Below are positions 1 to 10,400 of a stretch of 64,000 nt of DNA, one piece after another (positions within the stretch are counted from its first letter, which is position 1; every line of letters begins with the position of its first letter). The stretch spans positions 1-64,000 of the forward strand of contig JACCGJ010013674.1 in NCBI GenBank assembly GCA_013407085.1, in the 5' to 3' direction. The stretch comes from Atriophallophorus winterbourni (taxonomy: Eukaryota > Platyhelminthes > Trematoda > Plagiorchiida > Microphallidae). The translations under genes were made by a program, and so were the position numbers. The notes beneath the pieces were generated by a model. That model saw nothing but the letters and a program-made list of their open reading frames with translations, ran no database searches and had not been told where the DNA came from.

Positions 1-463
1 AACGGAAATGTGGCTGCTGACCCAGCAAACAAATAGTGAACTAGAATTATCAGGAATGTCACTTATTCGTCATGACCGTGAAACCGGAGGAGGAAGAGTA
101 GCTTTGTATTATATCCAAGACCGTATGTGCCGTGAGATTGCTTGATACACTCTGGTGCTCAATCCGACTTGCTAACTGCGAAGACTGTGTTTTGGGAGTA
201 GTATATCGCCCACCGTCTGCACAGGAAACTTACAATCTGGCCCTACTTGATAAAATTCGCATGGTTACTTCCAGATACACTTGTGGATTTTTGATTATCG
301 GTGACTTCAATTTACCGAATCTGCAGAGCATTACCATTTACCCAGAACACTACCTCGAGCACGCATTCAGTGAGTTGTTTGGCGGTATTCCTCTTCATAA
401 CCACATTACATGTAATACCCGATACCGCGTAAACGATTTACCCTCACTCTTAGATCTCGTTCT
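1..463 (+). mobile_element. CR1-like non-LTR retrotransposon, endonuclease fragment
   Basis: Encodes part of the apurinic-type endonuclease domain of a CR1-like ORF2. A run containing GVVYRPPSAQETYN is followed by the core IIGDFNLPN and a stretch ending SLLDLVLT. The DNA aligns by eye with 33718-34180, so both are copies of one family. Relative to that copy it lacks about 26 bp near 138. It enters from the left edge and stops abruptly near 463, where sequence unlike the paralogue begins with a short AGTA-rich tract, the tail of the minus-strand RTE that follows. Decayed; no intact ORF. Confidence 0.8.
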
Positions 464-1656
464 TACTTACTACTTTACTTTTTTGCGGCTGGCTCCACGA
501 GTGGATTAGCCGGCTTCATTGATGTCTCGGATCGCACCAGCCCGCGCACGTCGATCGGAGGCGAGATCGTTACAGATCGTGATCCAGTCTCGTTCCCACC
601 TGCGAACTCCGTAGACGTTACGCAGACCCAGGGTGTCTACATCCTCTTTCACAGTTGACAGCCAGGTTTTCACTTGACCACCTTGCCGCCGACGCCAGGT
701 GCGAACGGGTTTGGGGCCGAGGACGAGTTTTGGAAGTGCTGTGTCTGTCTTTCGGAGGACGTGGCCAAACCATTGCAGCCTTCGCCGTTGTATGTGAGCG
801 GAAGGTGGAGATAGTCCGCTGCAACGCTCTCGTACGGCTGCGTTAGATACTCGGTCAGTATATCGGATGCCCAAGATTACCCTAAGGCACCAATGGTCGA
901 ACACTTCTAATGTGCGTACATCCTGTGACCTTAAAGGCCATGTCTCGCATCCATAAAGCAGTACAGAGCGGATCGCTGCTTGATAAACACGCGTCTTAGT
1001 TTTTAGGCTGATCCCGGGCTTGCGCCAAAGGGTGCCTTTCAACTGCAAAAACGCATTACGAGCACGATCGACCCTTAACTTCACTTCATCTTTCGCCTGA
1101 CCATTGGGCAATATACTTGAGCCGAGGTATCTAAAGACTGGAACGTATTCGATCGGACAACCCTGGACGCGAAGTGGCTGGATGCCTGGTGTGTCGGAAT
1201 AAAAAATGCCTTGGTCTTAGCCGCGGTTATCTCAAGACCGACTTTCGCGGCAGTGGCACTAATGCGGTCTAAAACGCTTTGCAGCATTTCGGTATTGTCG
1301 CCCAGAACGACTATATCGTCAGCGTAGTCAAGGTCGGAAATCTATAGATCCGTTGAAATTTGCACCCCTTGATACTCTGTTAACGCCTGGTTCATTATCC
1401 AGTCTACGACATAGTTAAACATAACCGGCGATAGCGGGCAACCTTGCCTGACTCCTGTGTGCAAGTTAAATTCACGCGATTCTTCACCGTAGACACGAAC
1501 CCGTGCCCTTGTAAAGCTGTAATAGGCTCTGATTAGGTTGACGAGCTTTAATGGAACCCCATCCGATAGCATGATGTCCCATAAACAACCACGGTCTACG
1601 GAGTCGAAGCCGGCGCGGAAGTCAATAAAGCAAGCTATCGTTTGCTGTTGGTTCCC
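464..1656 (-). mobile_element. RTE-like retrotransposon, 3' half (reverse transcriptase end and C-terminal domain)
   Basis: Read on the minus strand from about 1656 down to 506. It has the RT motifs FDSVDRGCLWDIML and GVRQGCPLSPVMFNYVVDW, then the long C-terminal tail typical of these elements with LLYGCETWPL and RRLQWFGHVLR. The endonuclease and first half of the RT are absent. Frames change near 1340 and 1100, so it is a pseudogene. The 3' end on this strand is a short AAGTA-type simple repeat at about 464-500, as RTE elements often have. It abuts the plus-strand RTE near 1657. It may be the other half of the piece at 5098-6000, but the middle is missing. Confidence 0.85.
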
Positions 1657-1659
1657 AAG

Positions 1660-4600
1660 GTTGTCACAGCCGGGGGTGGTGGTGGGGATAAGCTCCCGCT
1701 ACCTACAAAATGCTCCCATACGGCGTGCGTCTCAAATAGCCTATGACAACCGAAGCCCAGCTCCTGGCGGAACTGCTTCTACTGACAGGAGAAGGGGCGA
1801 AGGCGGGTGACTGGCGCCTCAAAACCAGTTCGCTTCGGGTAGATGGAGCTCGTCAGCCTGGGAGGGCAGTCCATCTAGGGGATGGAAACCCTGACTCCAA
1901 ACATCCGCTTCCTGCGGATTACACAATCACAATACTCCGCCGAGGACGGTCCCAAGCCCGTCTGCAAAAGGAGGAGGGTTAGACGCGGGGTCAGCAACCC
2001 CACTCTGTAAAACCTCAAACCGCTACTGAAACCAAAGCAACATGTCATACCAAAGTAAGATCTCCATGCTTGAATCGAGAAGAAACCTCATCTGAGGTAA
2101 AAATGAAGCAGACTGGTGAAAGCCCACCGGAAGCCAGTCAGCAGATGAACCTTCTGTCGATGAAAGCAACAACTAAGATTGCCACATGGAACGTCCGTAC
2201 GATGTATGAGACAGGAAAGGCTGCACAGGCCGCGAAAGAAATGCAAAAGTATGGTATACAACTGCTGGGAATATGTGAAAGCAGATGGAATGGATCTGGC
2301 ATGCTGATTTTGACATCCGGGGAACGGATTATTTACTCAGGTCATGAAGATGATAACCATAGTCATTCGGAAGGCGTCGCCATTATGTTATCCCCAATAG
2401 CTGCAGGCGCTCTCATTGGATGGGAACCCATTGACTCACGGATAATCACAGCCAGATTCAACTCCAAGGGGAGAAATGTGACGGTAATTCAATGTTATGC
2501 ACCCACAAACAATGCTAGCCTTGAGTCGAAAGAAGAATTTTACATGCGTCTGCAGTCTGTCCTAGACAAGACACCCAAGCGAGATATCAAGATTTTGATG
2601 GGTGACATGAACGCGAAATTGGGTCCAGACAACACAGGGAGAGAATCTGTAATGGGTACGCATGCCCTAGGTGAAATGAATGAAAACGGTGAACTTTTCG
2701 CAGATTTTTGCGCGCTCAACGATCTGGTCATCGGAGGCAGCATCTTTCAACACCGAAACATCCACAAGGCCACCTGGACATCACCTGATGGTGTTACTGC
2801 CAACCAAATCGATCACCTATCGATTTCACGAAAATGGAGACATAGTCTCCTTGATACACGCGTAATGCGAGGTGCGGATTTTGATTCAGACCACTACCTT
2901 CTAATGGCCAAAATTAAAATCAAGTTGAGAGCTTTCTGCGAAACCGGCAGTCGGCCTAGTGTAAAGTACCACACACAGAAACTAAGGGAAGAGCGTACAA
3001 GATAGATTTTCTCAATCTCACTGAAAAACAGATTCGAATCGCTCAACAACTTAACCCCTGAGCTACCAATAAACGAACACTGGACCGCTCTGAAAGACTG
3101 TTGGCAAGACACTTGTAAGCACGTAATTGGCAGACGGGTAAAGAAAGACAAAGAGTGGATCTCGAGTGAGACTTGGACACTGATCAACTCGAGAAGGCAG
3201 CTGAAACAACAGATCCTCCGGTGTGAGGACACCAAGCAGAAAAACCAACTGATCAAACAATACGGCTCCCTAAATAAAGAAGTGAAACGAAGTGCCAGGA
3301 GTGACAAGAGGCGGTTCTATGAAATGCTGGCAACGGAGGCGGAAAATGCAGCAGAAAAGAGAGACCTGAACACCGTCTACAACATTACCAGAACCTTATC
3401 AGGAAGGAAAATACCTTACGGCAAAATAATAAAAGACGGTGAAGGTAACCTTATCAGTCAGGAATCGGTGCAAAGAAAGCGATGGATGGAGCACTTCAAG
3501 GAACTCCTAAATCGACCAACACCTACTTCAGTCACTGATATCCCACCTGCAACAAATTTGCTAGACGTAAACACCGACCCCCCCGGTCGAAATGAAATCC
3601 TTTCTGCCTTAAAATCACTAAAGAATGGCAAAGCACCAGGCCCAGATGGGATTCCACCAGAAGCTCTGAAGGCTGATTTGGACACCTCGGCTGATATGTT
3701 ACTTCCTCTGCTGCAGAAAATCTGGTCAGAAAGACGGTTCCCAAATGATTGGAAGAGAGGTCATTTGGTCAAACTTCCTAAGAAAGGGGATCTGAGGCTA
3801 TGCAAAAACTGGCGAGGTATCATGCTGCTCTCAGTCCCTAGTAAAGTACATACACGCATCATCCTTATGCGTTTGCGCGACGCTATCGACCAAGTGTTAC
3901 GGCCAGAGCAATCAGGCTTCAGAAAACAAAAGTCTGGCATCGACCAAATTGCGACCCTCCGCATAATAATTGAACAAAGCATTGAATGGCAATCGCCTCT
4001 TTGCCTCAACGTCATAGATTTTGAGAAAGCCTTCGACAGTGTGGACCGCGAATTCATATGGAAGCTTTTGCCACACTATGGGGTCCCACCGCTGTACATG
4101 GACCTCATAAAGCAGCTGTATGAAGGTGCCTCCTGTCAGGTAATTCACACCGGAAGACTGACCGATCCATTTGGAGTTGAGACTGGCGTTCGCCAGGGAT
4201 GCCTGTTGTCCCCAATGATTTTTCTGTTGGTAATAGACTGGATAATGAAACAGACAGTAAAAGGTGAGAGGAATGGTATCGATTGGAAGGAATTCGAGCA
4301 TTTGGAGGATCTGGAATACGCTGATGATGTCTGCTTGATATCACGTGACCCCCAACGTCTTCAGAGAAAGACGGATAGACTAGCACACTTTGCTTCATAT
4401 GCAGGACTACGCGTGAATACCGAAAAAAACAGAAGTCCTCCGTGTGCTAACTGATGAGCACCCATCAATCACCATCAATGGTAAAGCAGTCAAAGACGTC
4501 ACGCAATTCGTCTACCTCGGCAGCATTGTTTCAATAAGTGGTGGCACGGACGAAGACATGGTCGCCAGAATCGGCAAAGCAAGATACGCGTTCATAGCTT

Positions 4601-5097
4601 TGAAACCCATTTGGGAGTCGAAGGTTCTATCAAAACGCACGAAACTCCATATATTCAGAAGCAACGTCAAATCCGTGCTACTCTATGGATCGGAAACCTG
4701 GCGAGTGACAGCAAGTCTTCTGGCCGCTTGCAATCATTCCACAATAATTGCCTTCGTCGAATTATTGGGGTAAAATGGCCAGAAAAGATAAGGAATCAAG
4801 ACCTGTGGCAGATTGCTGCTGAGGATCCGATCGCACAGCAGATCAGTAGAAGAAAGTGGAGATGGGTTGGGCACACCTTGCGGAAACCTTATGATGACAT
4901 CACGCGTCATGCTCTGGTATGGAACCCAATCGGGAAGAGACTGGTCGGACGCCCAAGGCTATCTTGGAAGCGCTCGTGTGAAGAGGAAATCCGCAAGTGT
5001 GGACTTAACTGGAACGACATCAAACTGGCTGCTATGGACAGACCAAAGTGGAGACAAGTTGCCGAGGCCCTATGTTCCTCCATGAACTCAAGGGTCG
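1660..5097 (+). mobile_element. RTE-like retrotransposon, nearly full length
   Basis: An untranslated leader of about 400 bp (1660-2102), rich in GGTGG and CCCC blocks, is followed by an endonuclease-RT polyprotein. The coding part reads almost through to about 5097, where minus-strand sequence of another RTE element takes over directly. No simple-repeat tail is seen, so the 3' end is cut or fused. Flanked on both sides by minus-strand RTE pieces (464-1656 and 5098-6000), which suggests insertion into an older element. It is the least decayed element in the window. Boundaries are good to tens of bases. Confidence 0.85.
2103..5097 (+). pseudogene. RTE endonuclease-reverse transcriptase ORF, one stop and two frameshifts
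   Basis: The endonuclease domain comes first: ATWNVRTM, GICESRWNG, QCYAPT, MGDMNAKLG and FDSDHYLL at about 2180-2900. The RT follows: GKAPGPDGIPPE, RGIMLLSVPSKV, EKAFDSVDREFIW, GVRQGCLLSPMIF and the catalytic EYADDVCLI near 4314. The C-terminal tail has LLYGSETWR and RWVGHTLRK. Three lesions are visible: an in-frame TAG at 3003-3005, one extra A in the A-run near 4423-4429, and a second shift near 4700. The first ATG in the endonuclease frame is at 2103. With so few lesions this is a relatively young copy. It would nick DNA and reverse-transcribe its own RNA by target priming; this copy is not expected to work. Confidence 0.85.
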
Positions 5098-6000
5098 TAG
5101 TTGCTACAAAAAAACAAGCATCTTGATTAGACAATTTTGAGTATGGTCTAATATTAGTGGCTAGTCTAACTGCGCACATCCTGCTACTACAAGGAATCCA
5201 ATCGATTAGACAGGATTCGGCACGTGTATTCAGCACTATATCAACATCCGCCTGTCCTGAAATGGCAGCTAGAGAATCACCGGAGCAGCGCAAAAAGTAG
5301 CGAGTTGAAAGGTTTCAGCCAGTAAGTTCAGTAATTATAGACGGATCATATAAGCGCGTTTCTGTTAAACGTCAAACATCAATTAATAGACTATCTAAAG
5401 TAAGAGCCAATGCTGGCCCATTTGTCTGAGAGTTCTGACATTCATGGCTCTGATGTCAGCAGAGGTCCATGGTTTCAGAAAGTGTTCTGTAAATTCGCGA
5501 ACAGAAAATGTTCCAACATGTTCAGCGCGGTCTTTTCTAAAGCTGGGATTGACAGACGGAGAGTTGTTACGAGTGGATTGGGGAGGGGAAGAGTCAGAAA
5601 CAGTTTGAAGAGTAACAGCTTGTTTTCGCTTACCCGCCCTGCTGTATGCAGCAGGTAAGGTGACCCTGTTTATCGGGCGCGACTGCCGATGCACTATGGA
5701 TTTGGGTTGCGTAGTAATAGTCATGGTTGTATGCGTGCTGGGATAGTGCCAGGTCACCTATGCCTAGAGAGAACAATTAGGGTTCTCAACCAAAGCCTTT
5801 GTCTAAAAAGTCTGACCCACAAGGCAGCAGGTTAGGTTGAGACCGTGTTCGTCTGATCTCTATCCATTGACCTTCCTGGTATGAGTGACTCTGAAGGTGC
5901 TCGGAGAGCACTACCCTGCATAGCTCAATGGGTCATAGAGGTACACAAACCATCGCACCACGTTAAGGTCCAGTCTCAGTGCGGGAGATGTGAGCAACAC
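5098..6000 (-). mobile_element. RTE-like retrotransposon, 5' leader and start of endonuclease
   Basis: On the minus strand the leader (about 6000-5560) runs into a coding stretch with FLKPWTSADIRAMNVRTL, then after a break endonuclease sequence including SCLIDWIPCSSRMCAVRLA and DACFFVAT. It stops at about 5098 against the end of the plus-strand RTE. The same leader and endonuclease occur in plus orientation at 15680-16190, which confirms one family. Frame breaks show it is dead. Whether the pieces at 5098-6000 and 464-1656 were once one element split by the plus-strand copy is an inference. Confidence 0.75.
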
Positions 6001-7100
6001 ATTACTATGTGTGTTTTATTATTTTCTTGTTCCTACTAAACGCGTTTGGCCAATCGGCTTTCTCTTGTGTTTTGGGATTCGTGAGTGAACGCGATTAGCG
6101 TTAGAATGGTTGACTTCAGGGATGAATTGAGGCGCAATATTCAAGTGACTGTGAAACTCGGGGGCACGTGCTTATTGCTGGACCGATTACCCAATTGCTG
6201 TGATAAGTGGCCAGCTGTCACTCGTTGATCTGATATGATCTGACGCAGTCATTTCCGGCCTCCCCACCCAACGGAACTGATTCTACTGAAATGACAGGAT
6301 TTAAACGCGGGTTATCAGGTCGCGAACAATCACCGTGGGAAAGATTGTTCCTCCCGAATCGGACTGCTTAGTCATTCTATCAATATTTTCGCACTCCATT
6401 TCACTTATTATTATTATTTTTACTTATCCTTCGAAACACTTGAATAGTTCGATTTGTTAGAATTTTGTATGCAGATGTATGCATGGAATAGCATGTCTGA
6501 TCCAGTCAAAGTGTCGCATGCATATCTTATTGTATTACACAGCTACTTGCTTTTTACATTAAATCTTGAATCCTAACCCCATTTGCTACCTCTTGACTTG
6601 CGATCAAAAGGTAAGCCATTGCTGCCACAAATGGTGAACGGTCATACCATCGATAAGGTCTAGTTTTGGGTTACGGGTAACCGATACAGTTGTTGTTATA
6701 CAGAATGAGCCGTCGAATTTTATCCATAGGCCTACGGATATCGCATTTTACGAAAGATGATCGTGTCAGTTCATAAATTCTAACCCTATTTTCGCCGTGC
6801 AAAATCACGTCTAGATTTAGTGATTATATTGAGCTAAACCTGATTCCTGAGATATTAGACGGCGCCGTTGATCAAAACACAAATTCAAGTGACGTCCTAA
6901 GGATTTTGTGAAACCTGTTGGCAGGAAATCAACATGCTATGCCTTACTGTTAATAGTGACGCCTAGTCAATCTGATCTATAACCATCACCACGCGGTATC
7001 TCGATTTGTTTCTATTTTCATTTTTTGATTAGCTTCCGTAAAATCAATTCGTTATTGTTATTTGTGTTGACCATTCTCTAGCATTCAGTCATTTTTACAG
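6001..7100. other. Intergenic DNA, no gene recognised
   Basis: Nothing coding is recognised on either strand. A piece of about 40 bp at 6335-6375 resembles the plus-strand sequence at 58523-58560, the zinc-finger end of a non-LTR element. No flavodoxin-like exon for the missing MTRR N-terminus was found here. Confidence 0.5.
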
Positions 7101-7463
7101 ACGTTACACGTTGAAATTTTCTTTACTCAAAATTGAAATAACTTTAAGGAATTTAAAAATGGATGAAAGCTCTCAACTTTCTACGGATGAACGCTATTTG
7201 TCGTCAGTTGTAACGCACAACGGAAGCCATGTTCCCTTACTCGGAGACGGCCATGTTTTCAAACTCGACTACAATAAAAATGAACTCAATGTCCCCAAGC
7301 CTTCTCCTCCGTTTCTTGTTTTACGTCCGGTAGAGAGCGATAGGGAACCGTCGTTTTCCATACTCAAGTCACAACAACATCCTGCTGCAAACAGCTCCGT
7401 GTATTGCGGCACTTTAGAAGCGCTAGAAAAGTTAACCTCGGGTGACGCCAAAGTAGTTTATCT
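7101..7463 (+). CDS. MTRR: MTRR exon a (linker before FAD domain)
   Basis: Acceptor TTTTTACAG ends at 7100; donor GTAAGT starts at 7464. It ends ...DAKVVYL with two bases of the last codon, completed by the first base of the next exon. The region is low in recognisable motifs, as linkers of this family are. The 5' boundary is uncertain: the exon could start at a later acceptor, or translation at the ATG at 7159 if the gene is truncated. Confidence 0.6.
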
Positions 7464-10400
7464 GTAAGTTGTTTTCATTGGTTTATTGTCCGTGCATTTT
7501 ATCACTGTTTCTCGTATTGAAATAAGATCTTGACTGCGTACCAACTGCTTATATATTGAACTATTGAACCTAAAAATTAACAATCCTCACACATTGTCTC
7601 TACCGGAAATGTAAGAATAATCACTTGCTCCATCCATTTTCATCGCGATTGTTTTTAAGCAAAAAAAATTTGATTTACATTCGTGCGATTAATATATACT
7701 TTATATTCCCACTCTGTTGTTATTTTACCATGATGGACATTTTTCGTGTACATCTCCACAACACTTGCCTACTTTACAGCTTGAAATGTGTTTAAATGAT
7801 ATTACCAACAGCTACTCACATTTTTGTAGTAGCATAGAATTTAAAATAGTTTGTACATCCTGTTTTTCTACTCGTCAAGGATCTCCCTTTATCATTTAAT
7901 TCATGTTCATATTCGATGTGTCAAAATAATAACAAGCGTTTTACAATTGTAACCTAAGAATTGTTGCAGCCTAAACTCTAAATAATTTTGGAAAACGTAA
8001 TATAAGTGAAACTCATCCGTTAAAACCTCCAAGTTTATTGAACAACTCTCTTCTAAAATATTGTCGGCTGCCTAATCCCACCTTTCATTCTCATAAATCA
8101 TTTACCACTCATAAAAATTCAGTTAATTAAGCTATTGAAAAATATGTGGAATGTTTTTTCTTGTTGCTACTGCCATCATTGACATTACAAAAAGTGAGGC
8201 GAATCCGTGTGTTGTGAATTGATAGTTTTATAATTTTTCCAGAGAGAATTGAAGACTACAAGGGGTGGGTTGTAGTTAGTGAGTAATTATACTAAATTTT
8301 TAATCCACTTACCTTGGAAGAGTAAGTCTGCATGAAATCACACCCCGGTCTAGGCGAAGTGCTGCAAAGTCGCAGTCTGCAAATATTCTGTCAGTTTGAC
8401 CAGTCCTGGAATACTGAGTAAGCTGACCTATTTGATACAGGACATTATTCAGTATCACTGTTCCTTTGGTGTATCATGGATATCCCATGTTTCTTAGAGC
8501 TCTGCAAAATCTGTTTTTATGTCGCAGTGTTGCTAAATACTTGCTGCTTTCTTTAAGTGTAATATTACTGCCGTGGTCAAGCGTTTTATCTACGTTTTTG
8601 CTACGCGCGGAGCCATCTCCTACTTGCCGCCTCCTTCTGATATTAAGGTTTACTCTTCAGTTTTTTAATCAAACTAGCCTTTTATTCGTTTGTTTTTCTA
8701 CAATCAATAAACATGACGTTTTGTTGTTTTCCCACGTTTCATTGACATCGCTATAGCGCAAGCATAAAGCTAAATAACCCAGAAGTCCTCGAGCATAAAG
8801 CTGGTGATAGCATATCAATCTTGTGTGCAAACCACCCTGCCGATGTGAATTGGTTACTGTCCCGTACCTGTCTCGATCCCGTGCTCAACCCGGATTGCCC
8901 ATTTTCTGTGGAATCGTCCACCTCCAAGCCAGTATCTCCATGGTTGATTCCTGGACAGCCGGTCACTGCTCGGTTCTTGCTCACTTACTGTTGTGAACTA
9001 CATTGTCCTGTCAGTCGACGAACCATACGGTTACTTGCGGATTGTTGTTCTGATTCCCCGGACGGTATGGAACAAAGCAAACGACTAATGCTGTTGTGTA
9101 GCCGTGAGGGGAACCAGCTGTATGATAAGTGAGCTATTTTCCAAGCGGATTTTTCTTGATTACTTTTTCTGCAACCGCTGTTTGACCACTTGTTTTATAT
9201 CAATGTGCTGTCTGTGTGTGTGCGGTTTATATAGCACGATTTAAAACCATGTGATGCGCATTCATACATGCTACTCATAGTCGGTCACAAGAGTATCTCT
9301 ATTCAACTACCTCTCACCATCTATGCATATGATTAACGTTTTCCTTGCTTTAATTCTCTATCAGTTGATGGTACCTGCCAGTCTATCTAAGTCTAAATCG
9401 AAATAGTGGTAATGTTTTTTCACGAATATACAATCGTTCAACACTTCTGTGCAGCTAACACCATGCGGACAGTATTTTAGCCCACGTGCAGTGTTTGACT
9501 GTGCTGCTCTTTGCCTGAATCAGACTTGTGATTTCATACATACATACGTCCAGAAGAAAAGTCGCTAGTTACTCAACGTTGAATCGCCAGAATCGCTTTT
9601 ATATTCATCAATAGGTGTAATCTTTAATCGATTGTATTATGTTTGGGACCGATCGTGTATTCATAGTGCAAGGAAATTTGAGTGCAATCGGTTAGAGTAG
9701 TTTTTGGGTAACGTTTCACTTCTGACACAGAAGCTTCGTCAGACCAAGGGTGATAGTCAGGACAGGGAACATGATTAAGTAGTAGTCAACCCACCACCAC
9801 TTATTTGACCTTACCGCTAAACAGCCTATAGTACGCCTACAGTGTGCCACGTCTCGTGGGAATGACTATGATCAGTGGTCGATTTTAGTGTGTATCCATG
9901 TCAATCTGATACAAGTGAACACGGTCAAGGTCAGTTGACACATGCAGGTGTATTCTTCATTTATCACGTAATTTCATTCCAACGTGGAATTTTAATTCCT
10001 TCGGAGTTCGTTGTAGTGCATGCAAAGTAATGCATAAAACATAAAGAAATTTAATATATCCATCAAGACAATCTATCGGTGTTTGACTATCGTGACTGCT
10101 TTTCAACCACGCATTCATCACATTGACATCCTTTTAGCATTATTCGCGGAGCCGGTCTAACCTTACTGGATCTGCTCTGTTGCTTCCCAGAGTGTCGCCA
10201 AATACCGCTTGTGCGATTGCTGGAACTGCTACCTAGACTCCAACCGCGTCCATACACCTTGATCAACGAAGATAGCGGAATGCTTCAATTCATTTTTACT
10301 CGCGTGGATTTCCATTATCCCGTGACCGAAGAGCACACAGGAGTTCGACGGTACCGGAATCGACTGCACGGTACTTGCACCGGATGGTTAGAAACTTTGT

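Noticed and set aside
5395..5757. 120-codon minus frame considered as a gene
   Set aside because: It is the leader and start of an RTE endonuclease, repeated in decayed form at 15.7 kb.
8466..8756. Open frame before MTRR exon b
   Set aside because: Lies wholly in intron 1; hydrophobic by low-complexity T-rich DNA.
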